From Planctomycetota bacterium (GTDB lineage: Bacteria; Planctomycetota; B15-G4; SIAN01), in the NCBI GenBank assembly GCA_028289345.1, contig JANQQL010000028.1, positions 124,001 through 188,000 on the forward strand: a stretch of DNA of 64,000 bases, in the 5' to 3' direction. This document shows, piece after piece, positions 52,660 through 61,899 of this stretch. Positions within the stretch are counted from its first letter, which is position 1; the number at the start of each line of letters is the position of its first letter. A program made the position numbers and the translations under genes. The notes beneath the pieces were generated by a model. It did no database searches and was not told the DNA's origin. It saw only the letters and a list, made by a program, of their open reading frames with translations.

Positions 52660-53763
52660 ATGATCCACCGACTCATGCTGGCAATCGCCTCGCTAGTGAT
52701 GATCGGGCTTTCGACGAGAGCCTTCGCCCACGACGTGCCCGATCCTTCCCGCGCCCGTCGAGTCGCTCCGTTTGTCGGGGCCGGAGCACAGGCCCCCTCC
52801 GGAGCAACCACGGGCTCGGGAAAGCTCACCTTTCGGCACTATCCCCTATCGATCCCAGACGAAGTCGCCGCGTCCTTGGTTCATGCCCACGGAGGGTTCG
52901 CCGTCGACCACGAAAAGGCTGGCGGCGATGGGAGCACATACTTCTCTTTGAAGGGTGTGGGGGTGTTGCGTCTGAGTCCGGATCTGTCAACACTTGAAGT
53001 CGTGGGCGGAGACGAGCAAATCATCCCGGTGAATCACCACAACACGACCGTCCTGCGCCACCAAGGAGAAGCGTTCCTTGCCCTCCCCTCGGACGAAGCG
53101 CAGAAGGCCTTCCTCACCACCACCGGCGGACAGGTGGTTCGAACTTTCCCCAACCCCTACGGCGACGAATCAGACAGTGCCTTCCGAGTGTGCGACGTCG
53201 AGTACGTGGACGGGTTCTTGTTCGCAGCCAACGGCTACGCGGACAATGTCGTGTTTCGCACCGACCCGTTTCGGGGTTCCCGGTCGATTCCCTCCACCGG
53301 ATGGTGGGATGAAGAGCGCTTCGGAGGAACGGGTCGCAAACACGGCCGATTCGGAACCGCCCATGGCCTGGCTCGAGTTCCCGACACCAAGACCTTCACG
53401 GTGGCCGACCGGGCCAATTCACGACTCGAAACCTTCACTGCCACCGGTCGTTACATCGGCGGATTGAACCTGCCCGAGGGCACCATGCCCTGCGACGTGG
53501 ACTATCACCGAGAGTTGGCCCTGGTGAGCTGCCTGAAAGGGCCCGGTGGTTCGACGCCGGCCCCCATCCTCATTCTTCGGCACGGCAACCTGGTGGCAGA
53601 GTTGAACCCAGGACGAGATTTGGGGCTTCCCGGCTTCACTCACATTCACCACGCGGCGTTCCGCGTTCGGCGAGACTCCGAGGGCAAAGAACGGCTGTAT
53701 GTCCTGGTCTATGCCTGGAATCCTGGGAACTTCGCGATCCTGGAACAAGTCTCGGAAGAGTGA
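52660..53763 (+). CDS. NHL/SMP-30-like secreted beta-propeller protein
   Basis: A 367-residue protein whose ATG (52660) follows GGAGAAGGA. The signal peptide (MIHRLMLAIASLVMIGLSTRAFA) is clear. The propeller shows NHL-like elements: RVCDVEYVDGFLFAANGYAD, FGTAHGLARVPDTKTFTVAD, RANSRLETFTATGRYIGG and CDVDYHRELALVSCLKG. The many His residues (VNHHNTTV, FTHIHHAAF) are notable. Likely a surface or periplasmic binding protein. Divergent from the YncE-like gene, convergent with the nuclease-family gene. Confidence 0.82.
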   Translation: MIHRLMLAIASLVMIGLSTRAFAHDVPDPSRARRVAPFVGAGAQAPSGATTGSGKLTFRHYPLSIPDEVAASLVHAHGGFAVDHEKAGGDGSTYFSLKGVGVLRLSPDLSTLEVVGGDEQIIPVNHHNTTVLRHQGEAFLALPSDEAQKAFLTTTGGQVVRTFPNPYGDESDSAFRVCDVEYVDGFLFAANGYADNVVFRTDPFRGSRSIPSTGWWDEERFGGTGRKHGRFGTAHGLARVPDTKTFTVADRANSRLETFTATGRYIGGLNLPEGTMPCDVDYHRELALVSCLKGPGGSTPAPILILRHGNLVAELNPGRDLGLPGFTHIHHAAFRVRRDSEGKERLYVLVYAWNPGNFAILEQVSEE

Positions 53764-53769
53764 CGATCC

Positions 53770-54627
53770 TCAGTCGGCGGACAGGGTCGATTCCCACGAG
53801 AAATCGGCGACGAGGGGATCGTGGTCCATGGAGCCAAACCGGCTTCCCGAAAGCGGACCGGCCTCTTGCAGCCGTAAGTGCGCTGGGTGATAGAAGACAT
53901 AGTCCAAGCGACGATCAGGTTCGGCCGTCGCTCCCTTTCCCAGTCCCGCATCGTGCAGCTCTTGGGTCACCAAGTTGTAGGACTCGACGTCGCGATATTC
54001 GTCATTGCTGAACAAGTCTCGCCGCTTGTCCAAATCCAAATCCAAATTGAAATCTCCGACCAGCAGCGTCGGCCAACGCTGGTGGCGACCCTCGAGATGG
54101 GACATGACTTCGCCGATCTGAAGGTTGCGTTTCTTGGCCGAGAAAGCGTCGGCGTGCAGAGACACCGCGAGTACGGCCTGGCTCCCCGCCTGGTAGACGA
54201 CTTGGAGAGCATCTCTTCCTCGAGAAAGCGCGACCGATCGAGCCGTCAAGGATCCGCGCCCCAGCACGCCCAAGATCCTCTGCCCCTCCCCACTGGTCGC
54301 CGATCTCCATGGCTCACCGCCAAGTCCTTCGACGATGCCACGGAGCTGGCTGCGGCTTTGAAGTTCTTGAAGGAACACCAGCTCCGCGCGCGAACGGCGA
54401 ATGGTGTCGATCACCGCCTTCACCGACGTATCCCGCAGTGGATTGCCGTGGGTCCCCGAAGCTTCCCCCACGTTCCAGGTCATGACTCGAAGATCCCCCA
54501 CCTCCCGCTGCACCGGAAAGCCACGGAGCGCCGAGTCGTCACTGCGCCAGGAGAACCAGCCCAACGCCACGGCCAACCCAAGAAACAACCATTCAGCGGG
54601 AACACGAATCGTCGGCGACCGGGTCAC
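53770..54627 (-). CDS. Endonuclease/exonuclease/phosphatase-family protein
   Basis: A 285-residue protein; GTG 54627, two bases after the permease stop, is the start. A short hydrophobic N-terminus (EWLFLGLAVALGWFSW) suggests a membrane anchor or signal. EEP motifs are present: RVMTWNVGEAS, LVFLQELQSR, LLVGDFNLDL, RRLDYVFYH and GSMDHDPLVADF (the usual SDHxP is changed). These mark metal-dependent phosphodiesterases acting on DNA, RNA, inositol phosphate or sphingolipid. Position after the ABC exporter genes suggests export-linked or lipid-related action. Confidence 0.83.
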   Translation of the reverse strand: MTRSPTIRVPAEWLFLGLAVALGWFSWRSDDSALRGFPVQREVGDLRVMTWNVGEASGTHGNPLRDTSVKAVIDTIRRSRAELVFLQELQSRSQLRGIVEGLGGEPWRSATSGEGQRILGVLGRGSLTARSVALSRGRDALQVVYQAGSQAVLAVSLHADAFSAKKRNLQIGEVMSHLEGRHQRWPTLLVGDFNLDLDLDKRRDLFSNDEYRDVESYNLVTQELHDAGLGKGATAEPDRRLDYVFYHPAHLRLQEAGPLSGSRFGSMDHDPLVADFSWESTLSAD

Positions 54628-54629
54628 GC

Positions 54630-55466
54630 CTAGCGCTCTTCTTGGCGGCGGAACCGCCACAACCCGACCCCGAGGAACGCGGCGCTGAATGCCAGGAGCC
54701 GAGAGGCCTCTCGAAAGATTTGGCTCCACGGGATGTCTTCGCGAAACAGTCCGCGCCAATATCCGAGCGTCGACGTGAACAAGAACGGACGTAGCTCGCG
54801 AAAGAAGTGAATCTCACTGATCACGGACAAGACCAGATAGATGGACACCGAGAGCCCAACCGCGTTCACCGCCGAGCGGCTCCAGGTAGAGATCAACAAG
54901 CTGAGCGTCAAGGGAGCCAGCATGGCAAGACTGGCGGCAGGCCACACCCAAAGGAACCGGACCAGGGCCTCGGCCTGGGACAAGGACTGAGGCCGATCCG
55001 TCATCTGCAACACCCCGGGATAGAGCCGAAGCTCTCCCCAACCAACGAACACGAGTCCCACCCCAAGCACGAGAACCAAGAACAACCCCACCCCCATCGC
55101 CAGGGAAGCCCCGGCAACCGCAAACTTGGAGAGGAAGACCCGCTGGCGGGACACCGGCCGAGAGAGAAGTAGAGGAAGAGTCCCGGCACTGCGCTCTCCT
55201 GCAATCTGCACTCCTCCCTCGGTGGAAGCGAAGACGGGCAGAAGCAGCAGTGCCGCAAAATAAAAGGCGTAGACGGCGAACGTGAGCCCATTGAAGTACG
55301 ACTCGTTCTCGAAGGTGTAGCGGAACTCCACGTTGCCCCCGGTCTCTGTCTCTGCATAGGTCGCAAAGCCGAACAGCATGAGGATCACGTACAGAACCAG
55401 TGCCGCCAACACCACCCATGGGCGCCGCGAGCGTCTGAGTTTGAGTGCTTCCAGCGAGAGACTCAC
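54630..55466 (-). CDS. ABC-2-type transporter permease
   Basis: A 278-residue membrane protein with about six TM segments. It starts at GTG 55466 in a GTGA overlap with the upstream ATPase and stops two bases before the nuclease-family gene, so the three form an operon. Motifs such as LPVFASTEGGVQIAGERSAG and LPLLLSRPVSRQRVFLSK match the signature loop of ABC-2 exporters. Substrate unknown. Confidence 0.87.
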   Translation of the reverse strand: MSLSLEALKLRRSRRPWVVLAALVLYVILMLFGFATYAETETGGNVEFRYTFENESYFNGLTFAVYAFYFAALLLLPVFASTEGGVQIAGERSAGTLPLLLSRPVSRQRVFLSKFAVAGASLAMGVGLFLVLVLGVGLVFVGWGELRLYPGVLQMTDRPQSLSQAEALVRFLWVWPAASLAMLAPLTLSLLISTWSRSAVNAVGLSVSIYLVLSVISEIHFFRELRPFLFTSTLGYWRGLFREDIPWSQIFREASRLLAFSAAFLGVGLWRFRRQEER

Positions 55467-56398
55467 CGATCGGGACTCAGGGTTGGCGTGGAGTCGAGGC
55501 GCTGACGCAGCAACTTCAAGAAGGCCGCCTCGAGGGTCGGTTTGACCCGATGAAACTCCAGCAAGCGAACGCCGGCCGCTTCCAGCGCCTCACGGACAAG
55601 CGGCGGTTCGCTCCGTTCCCAAGGAACGTACACCGCGTCCGAGTCCTGACGCACCAGGGGGAAATGGGAGGAAAGTGCGTCCCATGCGGCGGCGACGTCG
55701 GAAACCACCAGCCGCCACTCCTGAGACTCCGTCTCCAACTCCTCGGTGTTGCCGGTGAATACGGCGTGGCCTTCATGAAGAATGCAAATGCGGTCCGCCA
55801 CCTGCTCCACATCGGCCAGAAGGTGACTGGAAAGGAGAATCGACAGGGACGTTTCCTGTCGAAGTTCGAGAAGGCGTTCGCGAAGTTCAATCACGGCCAA
55901 GGGATCCAGTCCATCGGCGGGTTCATCGAGGACCAAGAGATCCGGCACGGGAATCAACGCGAGTGCCAGGGAAAGCCGCTGTCGCATTCCCAAGGAGAAA
56001 TTGCGAACTGCTTCGTGGGCACGCTCGGAAAGGCCAACCCATTCGAGCACGCGGTCGCGCTCGCGAGGGGAAGCCGGAGTCGAAGGGAGGAGGGTCAGAT
56101 GCTCGTTCGCCGTGAGTCCGGGATACAGGGCAGGAGGTGCGAACGCAAATCGAGCCTGTTCCATGACGGAGACTCGATCGAGCCACGGGTCCTTGCCGAA
56201 CAATCGCACCGTGCCTTCGGTCGGACGTTGGAACCCGGCGAGGATGCGAAGAAGCGTGGTCTTCCCTGATCCGTTCGGCCCGACCAGCGCCACGATCTCG
56301 CCGCGACGAACCTCCAAATCAAGTTCGCGCAACGCCCATCGAGCGCCATAGCGCCTCCCGAGCGCTTCGATTGTCAAGAGTGCTGGTGCTTCGCTCAA
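55463..56398 (-). CDS. ABC transporter ATP-binding protein (ABC-2 type)
   Basis: A 311-residue ATPase starting at TTG 56398. Walker A is GPNGSGKTT, the signature is NFSLGMRQRLSLALA (LSGGQ replaced, typical of ABC-2 exporters) and Walker B is DLLVLDEPADGLDP, with SSHLL as the His switch. The C-terminal 90 residues form an extra soluble domain. It is coupled to the permease; the exporter may act on lipid, polysaccharide or drug. Divergent from the Ser/Thr kinase gene. Confidence 0.9.
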   Translation of the reverse strand: MSEAPALLTIEALGRRYGARWALRELDLEVRRGEIVALVGPNGSGKTTLLRILAGFQRPTEGTVRLFGKDPWLDRVSVMEQARFAFAPPALYPGLTANEHLTLLPSTPASPRERDRVLEWVGLSERAHEAVRNFSLGMRQRLSLALALIPVPDLLVLDEPADGLDPLAVIELRERLLELRQETSLSILLSSHLLADVEQVADRICILHEGHAVFTGNTEELETESQEWRLVVSDVAAAWDALSSHFPLVRQDSDAVYVPWERSEPPLVREALEAAGVRLLEFHRVKPTLEAAFLKLLRQRLDSTPTLSPDR

Positions 56399-56805
56399 AC
56401 TTTGTTGACCTTTTCAGAGACCGGAACGTCATTCTGGCGATCCGTTCCAGGTTGCCCATTGTTGACGAAACCATCGGCGACGAACACTTGATTCCGTGGT
56501 GACGGAATCTTCGACGACCATGACCACATTCCGATTTCCCACCGCGAAAGAGATCTCCCCAAGAGGTCAATCCGAAGGGAACGTTCCGCACCAAGGCCGG
56601 TGACTTGACTCCGAAAACGACCTCGACGGCGTTCCTCCGGGGAACCGCCACGGGGGAATCAAGAAACTCCGCCCTTTGTTACCAACGAACGGTCGACCAA
56701 GGAGAGAACCACCCCAGCCGGGGCGCTCTCCCAGAGAATCGTCGGAAGCGACTCCCGCACAATCACCCGCAAGTTAGAGTTGCAGCAATCCCTGAACGGC
56801 GACTG
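56399..56805. other. Divergent intergenic region with an inverted repeat
   Basis: About 400 bases between the ABC ATPase and Ser/Thr kinase genes. It holds a perfect inverted repeat at 56490-56509; I see no gene. Both promoters must be here. Confidence 0.5.
56490..56509. promoter_or_regulatory. Perfect 8-bp inverted repeat in a divergent promoter region
   Basis: GATTCCGT-GGTG-ACGGAATC has 8-base arms and a 4-base loop. It could be an operator shared by the divergent genes or a hairpin in a leader transcript. Confidence 0.45.
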
Positions 56806-59802
56806 ATGAACTCCGACTCGAACCACGCTGGCCCGAACCCGGATCCAGATCCTCGCGATCTGACGGGCAAGGACTGGCCGCCGGGGGGCTCTCGAGACAG
56901 AAAGGGAACACCCCCTCGACACGGTGGTGAGCCGCAAGCCCCGCACTCTGAGGGCGATGACTCGGAAAGCGCTCGGCGCAACAAGACCGAGGGAAACAAC
57001 ACGAAACTGAAAGACCTGGTCGCCGAGTGCCTCTTGCGGATGGAAGACGAAGGTCCGTCAGCACTCGAAGACACCTGCGCCAAGCATCCCGAACTCGCCG
57101 ATGCGATTCGCAGTCGAGTGAGCAACCTCGCCGCGAGTGGCCTGCTCGAGAAACATCCGACAACCCCCCCTTCGCGAATCGGTGATTTCGTCCTGGGCGA
57201 ACGGATCGGCGGAGGCGGAATGGGAGTGGTCTACGAAGCAACCCAGGTGTCCTTGAACCGCGACGTGGCATTGAAAGTGGTTCGTCCCGAGATGCTCTTC
57301 TTCGATGGGACTCGGCGCCGTTTTGCACGAGAAGTGGAAGCCGTTGCGCGCCTGCAGCATCCTGGCATCGTGCCCGTGATCGCCGCCGGGGAAGATCAGG
57401 GAACCCCTTACCTCGCGATGGAGCGCGTGCCGGGCGCGACGCTTGGTCAAGTGTTGCAGGCGCTGGCCGATCGAGCTCCCGCGACGTTGACCCATCGCGA
57501 TCTGCTCGTCACGATCCCCCTCATCCAGCAAGCGAACCGTCCGGCGAGCCGGAAAGGCGCAGAGCCAGGATCCTCGGCTCTTCCGTTGCGCCCTGGGGAC
57601 TCGTGGACCAGGACCATCCTCGGACTGGGGATTCAGGCCGCGGCGGCCCTCGATCACGCCCACGCGCGGGGGGTCTTGCACCGGGACATGAAGCCCAGCA
57701 ATCTCATGGTGACTTCCGAAGGACGCGTCCTTGTCGTCGACTTCGGCTTGGCGTTTGCGGAGGGCGACGCTCGCATCACGAGCACCGGAGGGCCCCTGGG
57801 ATCTCTCGCTTACATGTCGCCCGAACAAGTCCGCGGACAACGAATCGATGATGTCCGCTGTGATGTCTACGGACTGGGGGTGACTCTCTATGAGTTGCTC
57901 ACGCTGAGGGCCCCATTTTCTGGCCGCTCCTTTGAGGAACTCCGTCAACAGATTTTGGTCGGTCGGCCGCCCTCGCTACGCACCATCAATCCTGACGTGT
58001 CGGCGGAACTCGAAACCGTGGTGCTCACTGCCATGGAGACCGATCCCGGGCGTCGGTACCCCTCTGCTACAGCCATGCAGGCGGATCTTCAGGCGGTTCT
58101 CGACCGCAAGCCGATCGCGGCCCGCCCAGCAGGTGCGTGGTTGCGGGCTCGACGTTGGATGCAGCGACACCCGGCACGTTCGGTCGCCGCGATTCTTGGC
58201 ACGCTCTTGCTGTTCGGATTGCCCCTCACTTGGGCATTGACCCAACGGCGGGAAAGCCAACGAACAACCGCGGCTCTCGAACGCGCTCGTGCGCATCTGG
58301 CCGATGCCCAAGAAGCCGTCGATGTCATGCTTTCCGAAGTGGCCCGAGACGAACTCGAGTTCATTCCGGGCACCGCAGAGGTTCGAAAGCGAATTCTGCG
58401 AAAGGCTCTGCAGTTTTCCCTGCGCCTCAGTGAGCGAGAAGGGAACAGTCCGGACCTCCAACAGGCAGCCGCCCGCGCGACTTTTCGTGTCGCCATGATT
58501 CACACCGCCCTCGAGGAAGAGGAGGAAGCCGCCCGATTCTTTGACGTTGCCCTCGCTCGCGCCCACGAGCTACTGGCCAGAGATCCCAACGACCCGGTTG
58601 GACTTGAACTCACGGCTCGCGCCTTGATGGAGACGGCGTCGCTCGCGGACCGGAACTCCCAGATGGACTTGGCGCAAGAACGGCGAAAGCGCGCAGAAAC
58701 CGCTTTTGAACTCTGGCACGAGCTCACCGGAGACCAGCCGGCAACCTGGGGGCTCGCGGGACTGTTCTACCACCGTGCGGTCTACCAAATGAATCGCGGG
58801 AGGCACCGGGAAGCGCTCGAATCCCTGCACCAAGCAATGCCACTCCTGCGAGAGCGTGTGGCCGTTCATCCCACGGACCAGGAAGCGAAGAAGCACCTGG
58901 CCCTGGCACTGTCTGCCAAGGGAGCCGGTTTGGAGTGGCTGCAACAGGACCGAGACGCGGACCCCGTGCTTCGCGAAAGCTTGGCATTGAGTCAGGCTCT
59001 GCTCGACAAAAGACCGGGGGACTGGGAGACCATGCACAACCTGGGAATCACGTCCATGAGTCTTGGCCGTGCTTTGACCGATGTCGGCGAATTCGAACAA
59101 GCGAGCCAGCAGTATGCTTCGTCGATCGACTTCCTGTCACGGGTTCGGCGAATCGCTCCGGAGACCAGTGCCCTGCGACTGCCCCTGTCGATGGCCCGCG
59201 GGTCATTGGCGGCACTCCAGGTCCAGCGCGGCGAATTTGATCTCGCCGAAGAGCAATACGCTCAATCGATCGCACTTCTCGAAGAGGAGCTGTGGAAAGC
59301 CGACCCGCCGCCGCGCGTGGTCGCTGACCTCGGCCTTGGCCTCTTGGCCTACTCCCAACTTTTGCGACAGACGAACAAGCTCGAACAATCCCTCACCACG
59401 CTGGATGAGGCCATCGACCTGCAGCGCGAAGCCCTGGACTATGAGCCGGGCAACCAAGCGTGGCGCAACGCTCTCTTCCATCAGCTCCACACCCGCGGCC
59501 TTGTCTTGCTAGACCTGAATCAGGTTCAAGGATGCGCCGACGACGCCCGGGCAATTCGGGCATTGACCGATGCGGAGCCTTCCTGGATACGTACCGCGGC
59601 GAGCCTCCTTGCTCGGTGTGCCGAACGACAGCCAGACGACCGTTCCGCCGAAGAGTGGAAGGATCAGGCGCTGACTTGGCTCGAGGAGCTCGTCCGCGAA
59701 GGCGGGGACCATGTCGATTCTCTCGCGAACTCTCACTTCTCGGCATTGGAGGGTGAGCCGCGCTTCGAAGCGTTGTTGAAGCGCCTCCGAAAGTCACCAT
59801 AG
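56806..59802 (+). CDS. Membrane Ser/Thr protein kinase with TPR domain
   Basis: A 998-residue kinase starting at ATG 56806. A helical N-terminal part (LVAECLLRMEDEGPSALEDT) common in planctomycete kinases leads to the Hanks-type domain: P-loop GGGGMG (135-140), Lys157 (VALKVV), catalytic HRDMKPSNL (292-300), DFG (312-314) and GSLAYMSPEQ. An insert of about 45 residues lies between the N- and C-lobes (residues 222-270). A TM segment follows (SVAAILGTLLLFGLPLTWAL, about 445-465), then about 500 residues of TPR outside the membrane. The convergent ECF sigma factor gene ends 30 bases away, an association seen often in this group. Confidence 0.92.
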   Translation: MNSDSNHAGPNPDPDPRDLTGKDWPPGGSRDRKGTPPRHGGEPQAPHSEGDDSESARRNKTEGNNTKLKDLVAECLLRMEDEGPSALEDTCAKHPELADAIRSRVSNLAASGLLEKHPTTPPSRIGDFVLGERIGGGGMGVVYEATQVSLNRDVALKVVRPEMLFFDGTRRRFAREVEAVARLQHPGIVPVIAAGEDQGTPYLAMERVPGATLGQVLQALADRAPATLTHRDLLVTIPLIQQANRPASRKGAEPGSSALPLRPGDSWTRTILGLGIQAAAALDHAHARGVLHRDMKPSNLMVTSEGRVLVVDFGLAFAEGDARITSTGGPLGSLAYMSPEQVRGQRIDDVRCDVYGLGVTLYELLTLRAPFSGRSFEELRQQILVGRPPSLRTINPDVSAELETVVLTAMETDPGRRYPSATAMQADLQAVLDRKPIAARPAGAWLRARRWMQRHPARSVAAILGTLLLFGLPLTWALTQRRESQRTTAALERARAHLADAQEAVDVMLSEVARDELEFIPGTAEVRKRILRKALQFSLRLSEREGNSPDLQQAAARATFRVAMIHTALEEEEEAARFFDVALARAHELLARDPNDPVGLELTARALMETASLADRNSQMDLAQERRKRAETAFELWHELTGDQPATWGLAGLFYHRAVYQMNRGRHREALESLHQAMPLLRERVAVHPTDQEAKKHLALALSAKGAGLEWLQQDRDADPVLRESLALSQALLDKRPGDWETMHNLGITSMSLGRALTDVGEFEQASQQYASSIDFLSRVRRIAPETSALRLPLSMARGSLAALQVQRGEFDLAEEQYAQSIALLEEELWKADPPPRVVADLGLGLLAYSQLLRQTNKLEQSLTTLDEAIDLQREALDYEPGNQAWRNALFHQLHTRGLVLLDLNQVQGCADDARAIRALTDAEPSWIRTAASLLARCAERQPDDRSAEEWKDQALTWLEELVREGGDHVDSLANSHFSALEGEPRFEALLKRLRKSP

Positions 59803-59831
59803 TCGCGTCTCCGCCACTCGCTGACGACGAG

Positions 59832-60407
59832 CTACTGCTCCGGCCGCTCCATCAGGTCGGCAAGCTCGGCAAGAGCACGAGAGAGGAGCGTCCGCAGTGC
59901 ACCGTCCGTTCGCCCCATCCGCTCGGCAATCTCGGCTCGGGGAAGTCCGATCAGGCGATCCAACAGGATGACTTCACGAAAATCCTCCGGGAGCTGCGCA
60001 AACGCCTCTTCCATCCGCTCCTGCAACTCCGCCGCCGCAACATGTTCGCTCGGCGTGGACACGGAGCGGTAGACCGCTCCCAAGTCGATCAACTCTTCCC
60101 GATCTGGATCGCGCTTGGCGGCGCGGTAGTACTGATTGCGATTGGCAATCTTTCGCAGCGCGGTGGTGTACAACCAATCCTTGAATCCGGCCTCTCCCCG
60201 AAACTGAAAGCGATCCAAGTGCTCGAGGATTTCTCGACACGTGGACTGCACCAAGTCGGAGGCGGACTCCCGCTCTCGAAGCACACCGCCCGTACGCAAC
60301 CGAACGAAAGCATGCAACCCGGGCAGATAGCGATGGAGTAGCTTTTCGAGCGCAGCCGAATCGCCATTCGCCGCAGCGCTGATGAGTTTCTTCGGTTCCT
60401 CGGGCAT
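59832..60407 (-). CDS. ECF RNA polymerase sigma factor
   Basis: A 191-residue sigma factor with no membrane extension, unlike the two others in the window. Region 2 lies at about 15-90 (ERESASDLVQSTCREILEHL) and region 4 at 125-185 (LPEDFREVILLDRLIGLPRA, EIAERMGRTDGALRTLLSRA). It resembles planctomycete ECF groups encoded beside Ser/Thr kinases, which are thought to be controlled by phosphorylation rather than by an anti-sigma factor; none is adjacent. Convergent with the kinase, divergent from PadR. Confidence 0.9.
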   Translation of the reverse strand: MPEEPKKLISAAANGDSAALEKLLHRYLPGLHAFVRLRTGGVLRERESASDLVQSTCREILEHLDRFQFRGEAGFKDWLYTTALRKIANRNQYYRAAKRDPDREELIDLGAVYRSVSTPSEHVAAAELQERMEEAFAQLPEDFREVILLDRLIGLPRAEIAERMGRTDGALRTLLSRALAELADLMERPEQ

Positions 60408-60589
60408 CGTTCGTCTCGGTGCGGCAGAGAGAGAAGATCTTATCGAGTCGCCGCAGCTCGTCCCTCAACACGCCGCGTCGGGATTCTTGGCTCGAGTTCC
60501 CTCCCGAGAGGGACCCTCAAGGCCCTCCACGCTCCCCCTTCCCTCTCTCGCCGATCTTCGACTTCGAAAGCGGATTGCCGAGACACCCC

Positions 60590-60617
60590 TTGACCGTGCA
60601 TCCTCGGTATGCATACT
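60590..60617 (+). promoter_or_regulatory. Putative promoter of the PadR/ABC operon
   Basis: TTGACC (60590-60595) and CATACT (60612-60617) are 16 bases apart and 23 bases before the start codon. The -10 lies inside the operator-like repeat, so a bound repressor would block RNA polymerase. Confidence 0.5.
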
Positions 60618-60626
60618 TGGTATGCA
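60607..60626. promoter_or_regulatory. PadR operator-like palindrome
   Basis: GTATGCATAC (a 10-base palindrome) is followed after TTG by GTATGCA, so TGCATAC-TTG-GTATGCA forms a perfect 7-base inverted repeat. Placement just before the PadR ribosome site (AAGGAG 60629-60634) fits autorepression. Confidence 0.72.
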
Positions 60627-60640
60627 ACAAGGAGATGCCG

Positions 60641-61162
60641 ATGAGTGTTCGTCACAGCCTCCTGGCCCTTTTGGCCGGAGAGCCGGCCCATGGATACGGG
60701 CTGAAGTCTGGTTTCGAAGCGAGTACCGCGGGAACGTGGCCGTTGAACGTGGGTCAGGTTTACACCACCTTGCGTCGGTTGGAGCGGGACGGTTTGGTGA
60801 AACCAACTGGCACCGGGGATGACTCGAGACAGACGTGGCGAATCACGCCTCAAGGTCGCAAGGAACTCGGTCAGTGGTTCGACACACCGATTCCGGGAGA
60901 CCCTCCGCAACGCGATGAGCTGGCCATCAAGGTCCTGCTTGCGGTCGCGACCGACCGGGACGACATCGCAGACATGTTGCAGTCCCAGCGGGTCTCGACC
61001 ATGGAGCGGCTGCAAGCCTACACTCGCCATAAGCGGCGCGCGGACCCCCAGGCGGAGCTTCCGTGGATCCTGCTGTTGGACGCGCTCATCTTGCAAGCCG
61101 AGGCCGAGGTGAAGTGGTTGGATCTCTGCGAAGCACGGCTTCAGAAACGGAAGAAGCGATGA
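60641..61162 (+). CDS. PadR-family transcriptional regulator
   Basis: A 173-residue regulator; ATG 60641 is favoured over 60635 by its 6-base spacing from AAGGAG. The winged helix reads SLLALLAGEPAHGYGLKSGF and VGQVYTTLRRLERDGLVKPT, the family hallmark, followed by a C-terminal helical dimerisation domain. PadR proteins repress nearby genes for detoxification or export. Its TGA overlaps the ATG of the ABC ATPase, and a perfect palindrome covers its promoter, so it should control the ABC operon. Confidence 0.9.
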   Translation: MSVRHSLLALLAGEPAHGYGLKSGFEASTAGTWPLNVGQVYTTLRRLERDGLVKPTGTGDDSRQTWRITPQGRKELGQWFDTPIPGDPPQRDELAIKVLLAVATDRDDIADMLQSQRVSTMERLQAYTRHKRRADPQAELPWILLLDALILQAEAEVKWLDLCEARLQKRKKR

Positions 61163-61899
61163 GCGAGACGCGACTTCTGTTCGACGGTGCCAGTCGAACC
61201 TTTGGCTCGGGCCGCACTCTGGTCGAGGCACTCCGCCCCACCCACTTGAGCGTCGACGCCGGAGAACTGGTGGCGATCATGGGCCCGTCCGGTTCGGGGA
61301 AGACCACACTGCTTGCGCTGGCAGGTGCTCTCGACCGCCCATCTTCGGGCAAAGTGTTTGTCGCCGGCCAAGATCTCGCCAGTCTCCGCCCGCGCCAGCT
61401 CGCGGTGATGCGGCGCCGTACCATTGGCTACGTGTTCCAAGAGCTGAATCTCCTCCCCGGCCTGACCGCGCGCGAGAACATCGCCCTTCCGCTGGAATTG
61501 GATGGCATGCGGCTGAGTCAAGCTCATCAGCAGGCGGACTCGGCCCTCGACGAAGTCGGCTTGTTCGACCTCGCCAATCGATTCCCCGATGACCTCTCGG
61601 GCGGAGAACAACAACGCGTGGCAATTGCTCGGGCGTTTGTGGGATCTCGTCGGCTGCTGCTCGCCGATGAACCCACCGGCGCCTTGGACTCGGTGACGGG
61701 GGAGGTCGTGATGCGCCTGCTTCGCAAGCACTGCGATGCGGGCCACACAGCGGTCTTGGTCACCCACGATGCCTCCCACGCCGGCTGGGCCGATCGGGTC
61801 GTCTTTCTTCGGGACGGCACCATCGTCGATGAAACGGGAGCCTCCCCGGATGCGACCGAGCGACCGATCTCCCATTGGCCCTCCCCGAGTTCGCCGTGA
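61159..61899 (+). CDS. ABC transporter ATP-binding protein (MacB/LolD type)
   Basis: A 246-residue ATPase coupled to PadR by an ATGA overlap. Walker A is GPSGSGKTT (residues 42-50), the signature DLSGGEQQRVAIARA and Walker B LLLADEPTGALD, with VTHDASHA for the H-loop. The 20-residue stretch GYVFQELNLLPGLTARENIA is the Q-loop region of MacB/LolD exporters that mechanically transport lipoproteins, peptides or antibiotics. Its stop overlaps the GTG of the permease (GTGA). Confidence 0.93.
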   Translation: MSETRLLFDGASRTFGSGRTLVEALRPTHLSVDAGELVAIMGPSGSGKTTLLALAGALDRPSSGKVFVAGQDLASLRPRQLAVMRRRTIGYVFQELNLLPGLTARENIALPLELDGMRLSQAHQQADSALDEVGLFDLANRFPDDLSGGEQQRVAIARAFVGSRRLLLADEPTGALDSVTGEVVMRLLRKHCDAGHTAVLVTHDASHAGWADRVVFLRDGTIVDETGASPDATERPISHWPSPSSP

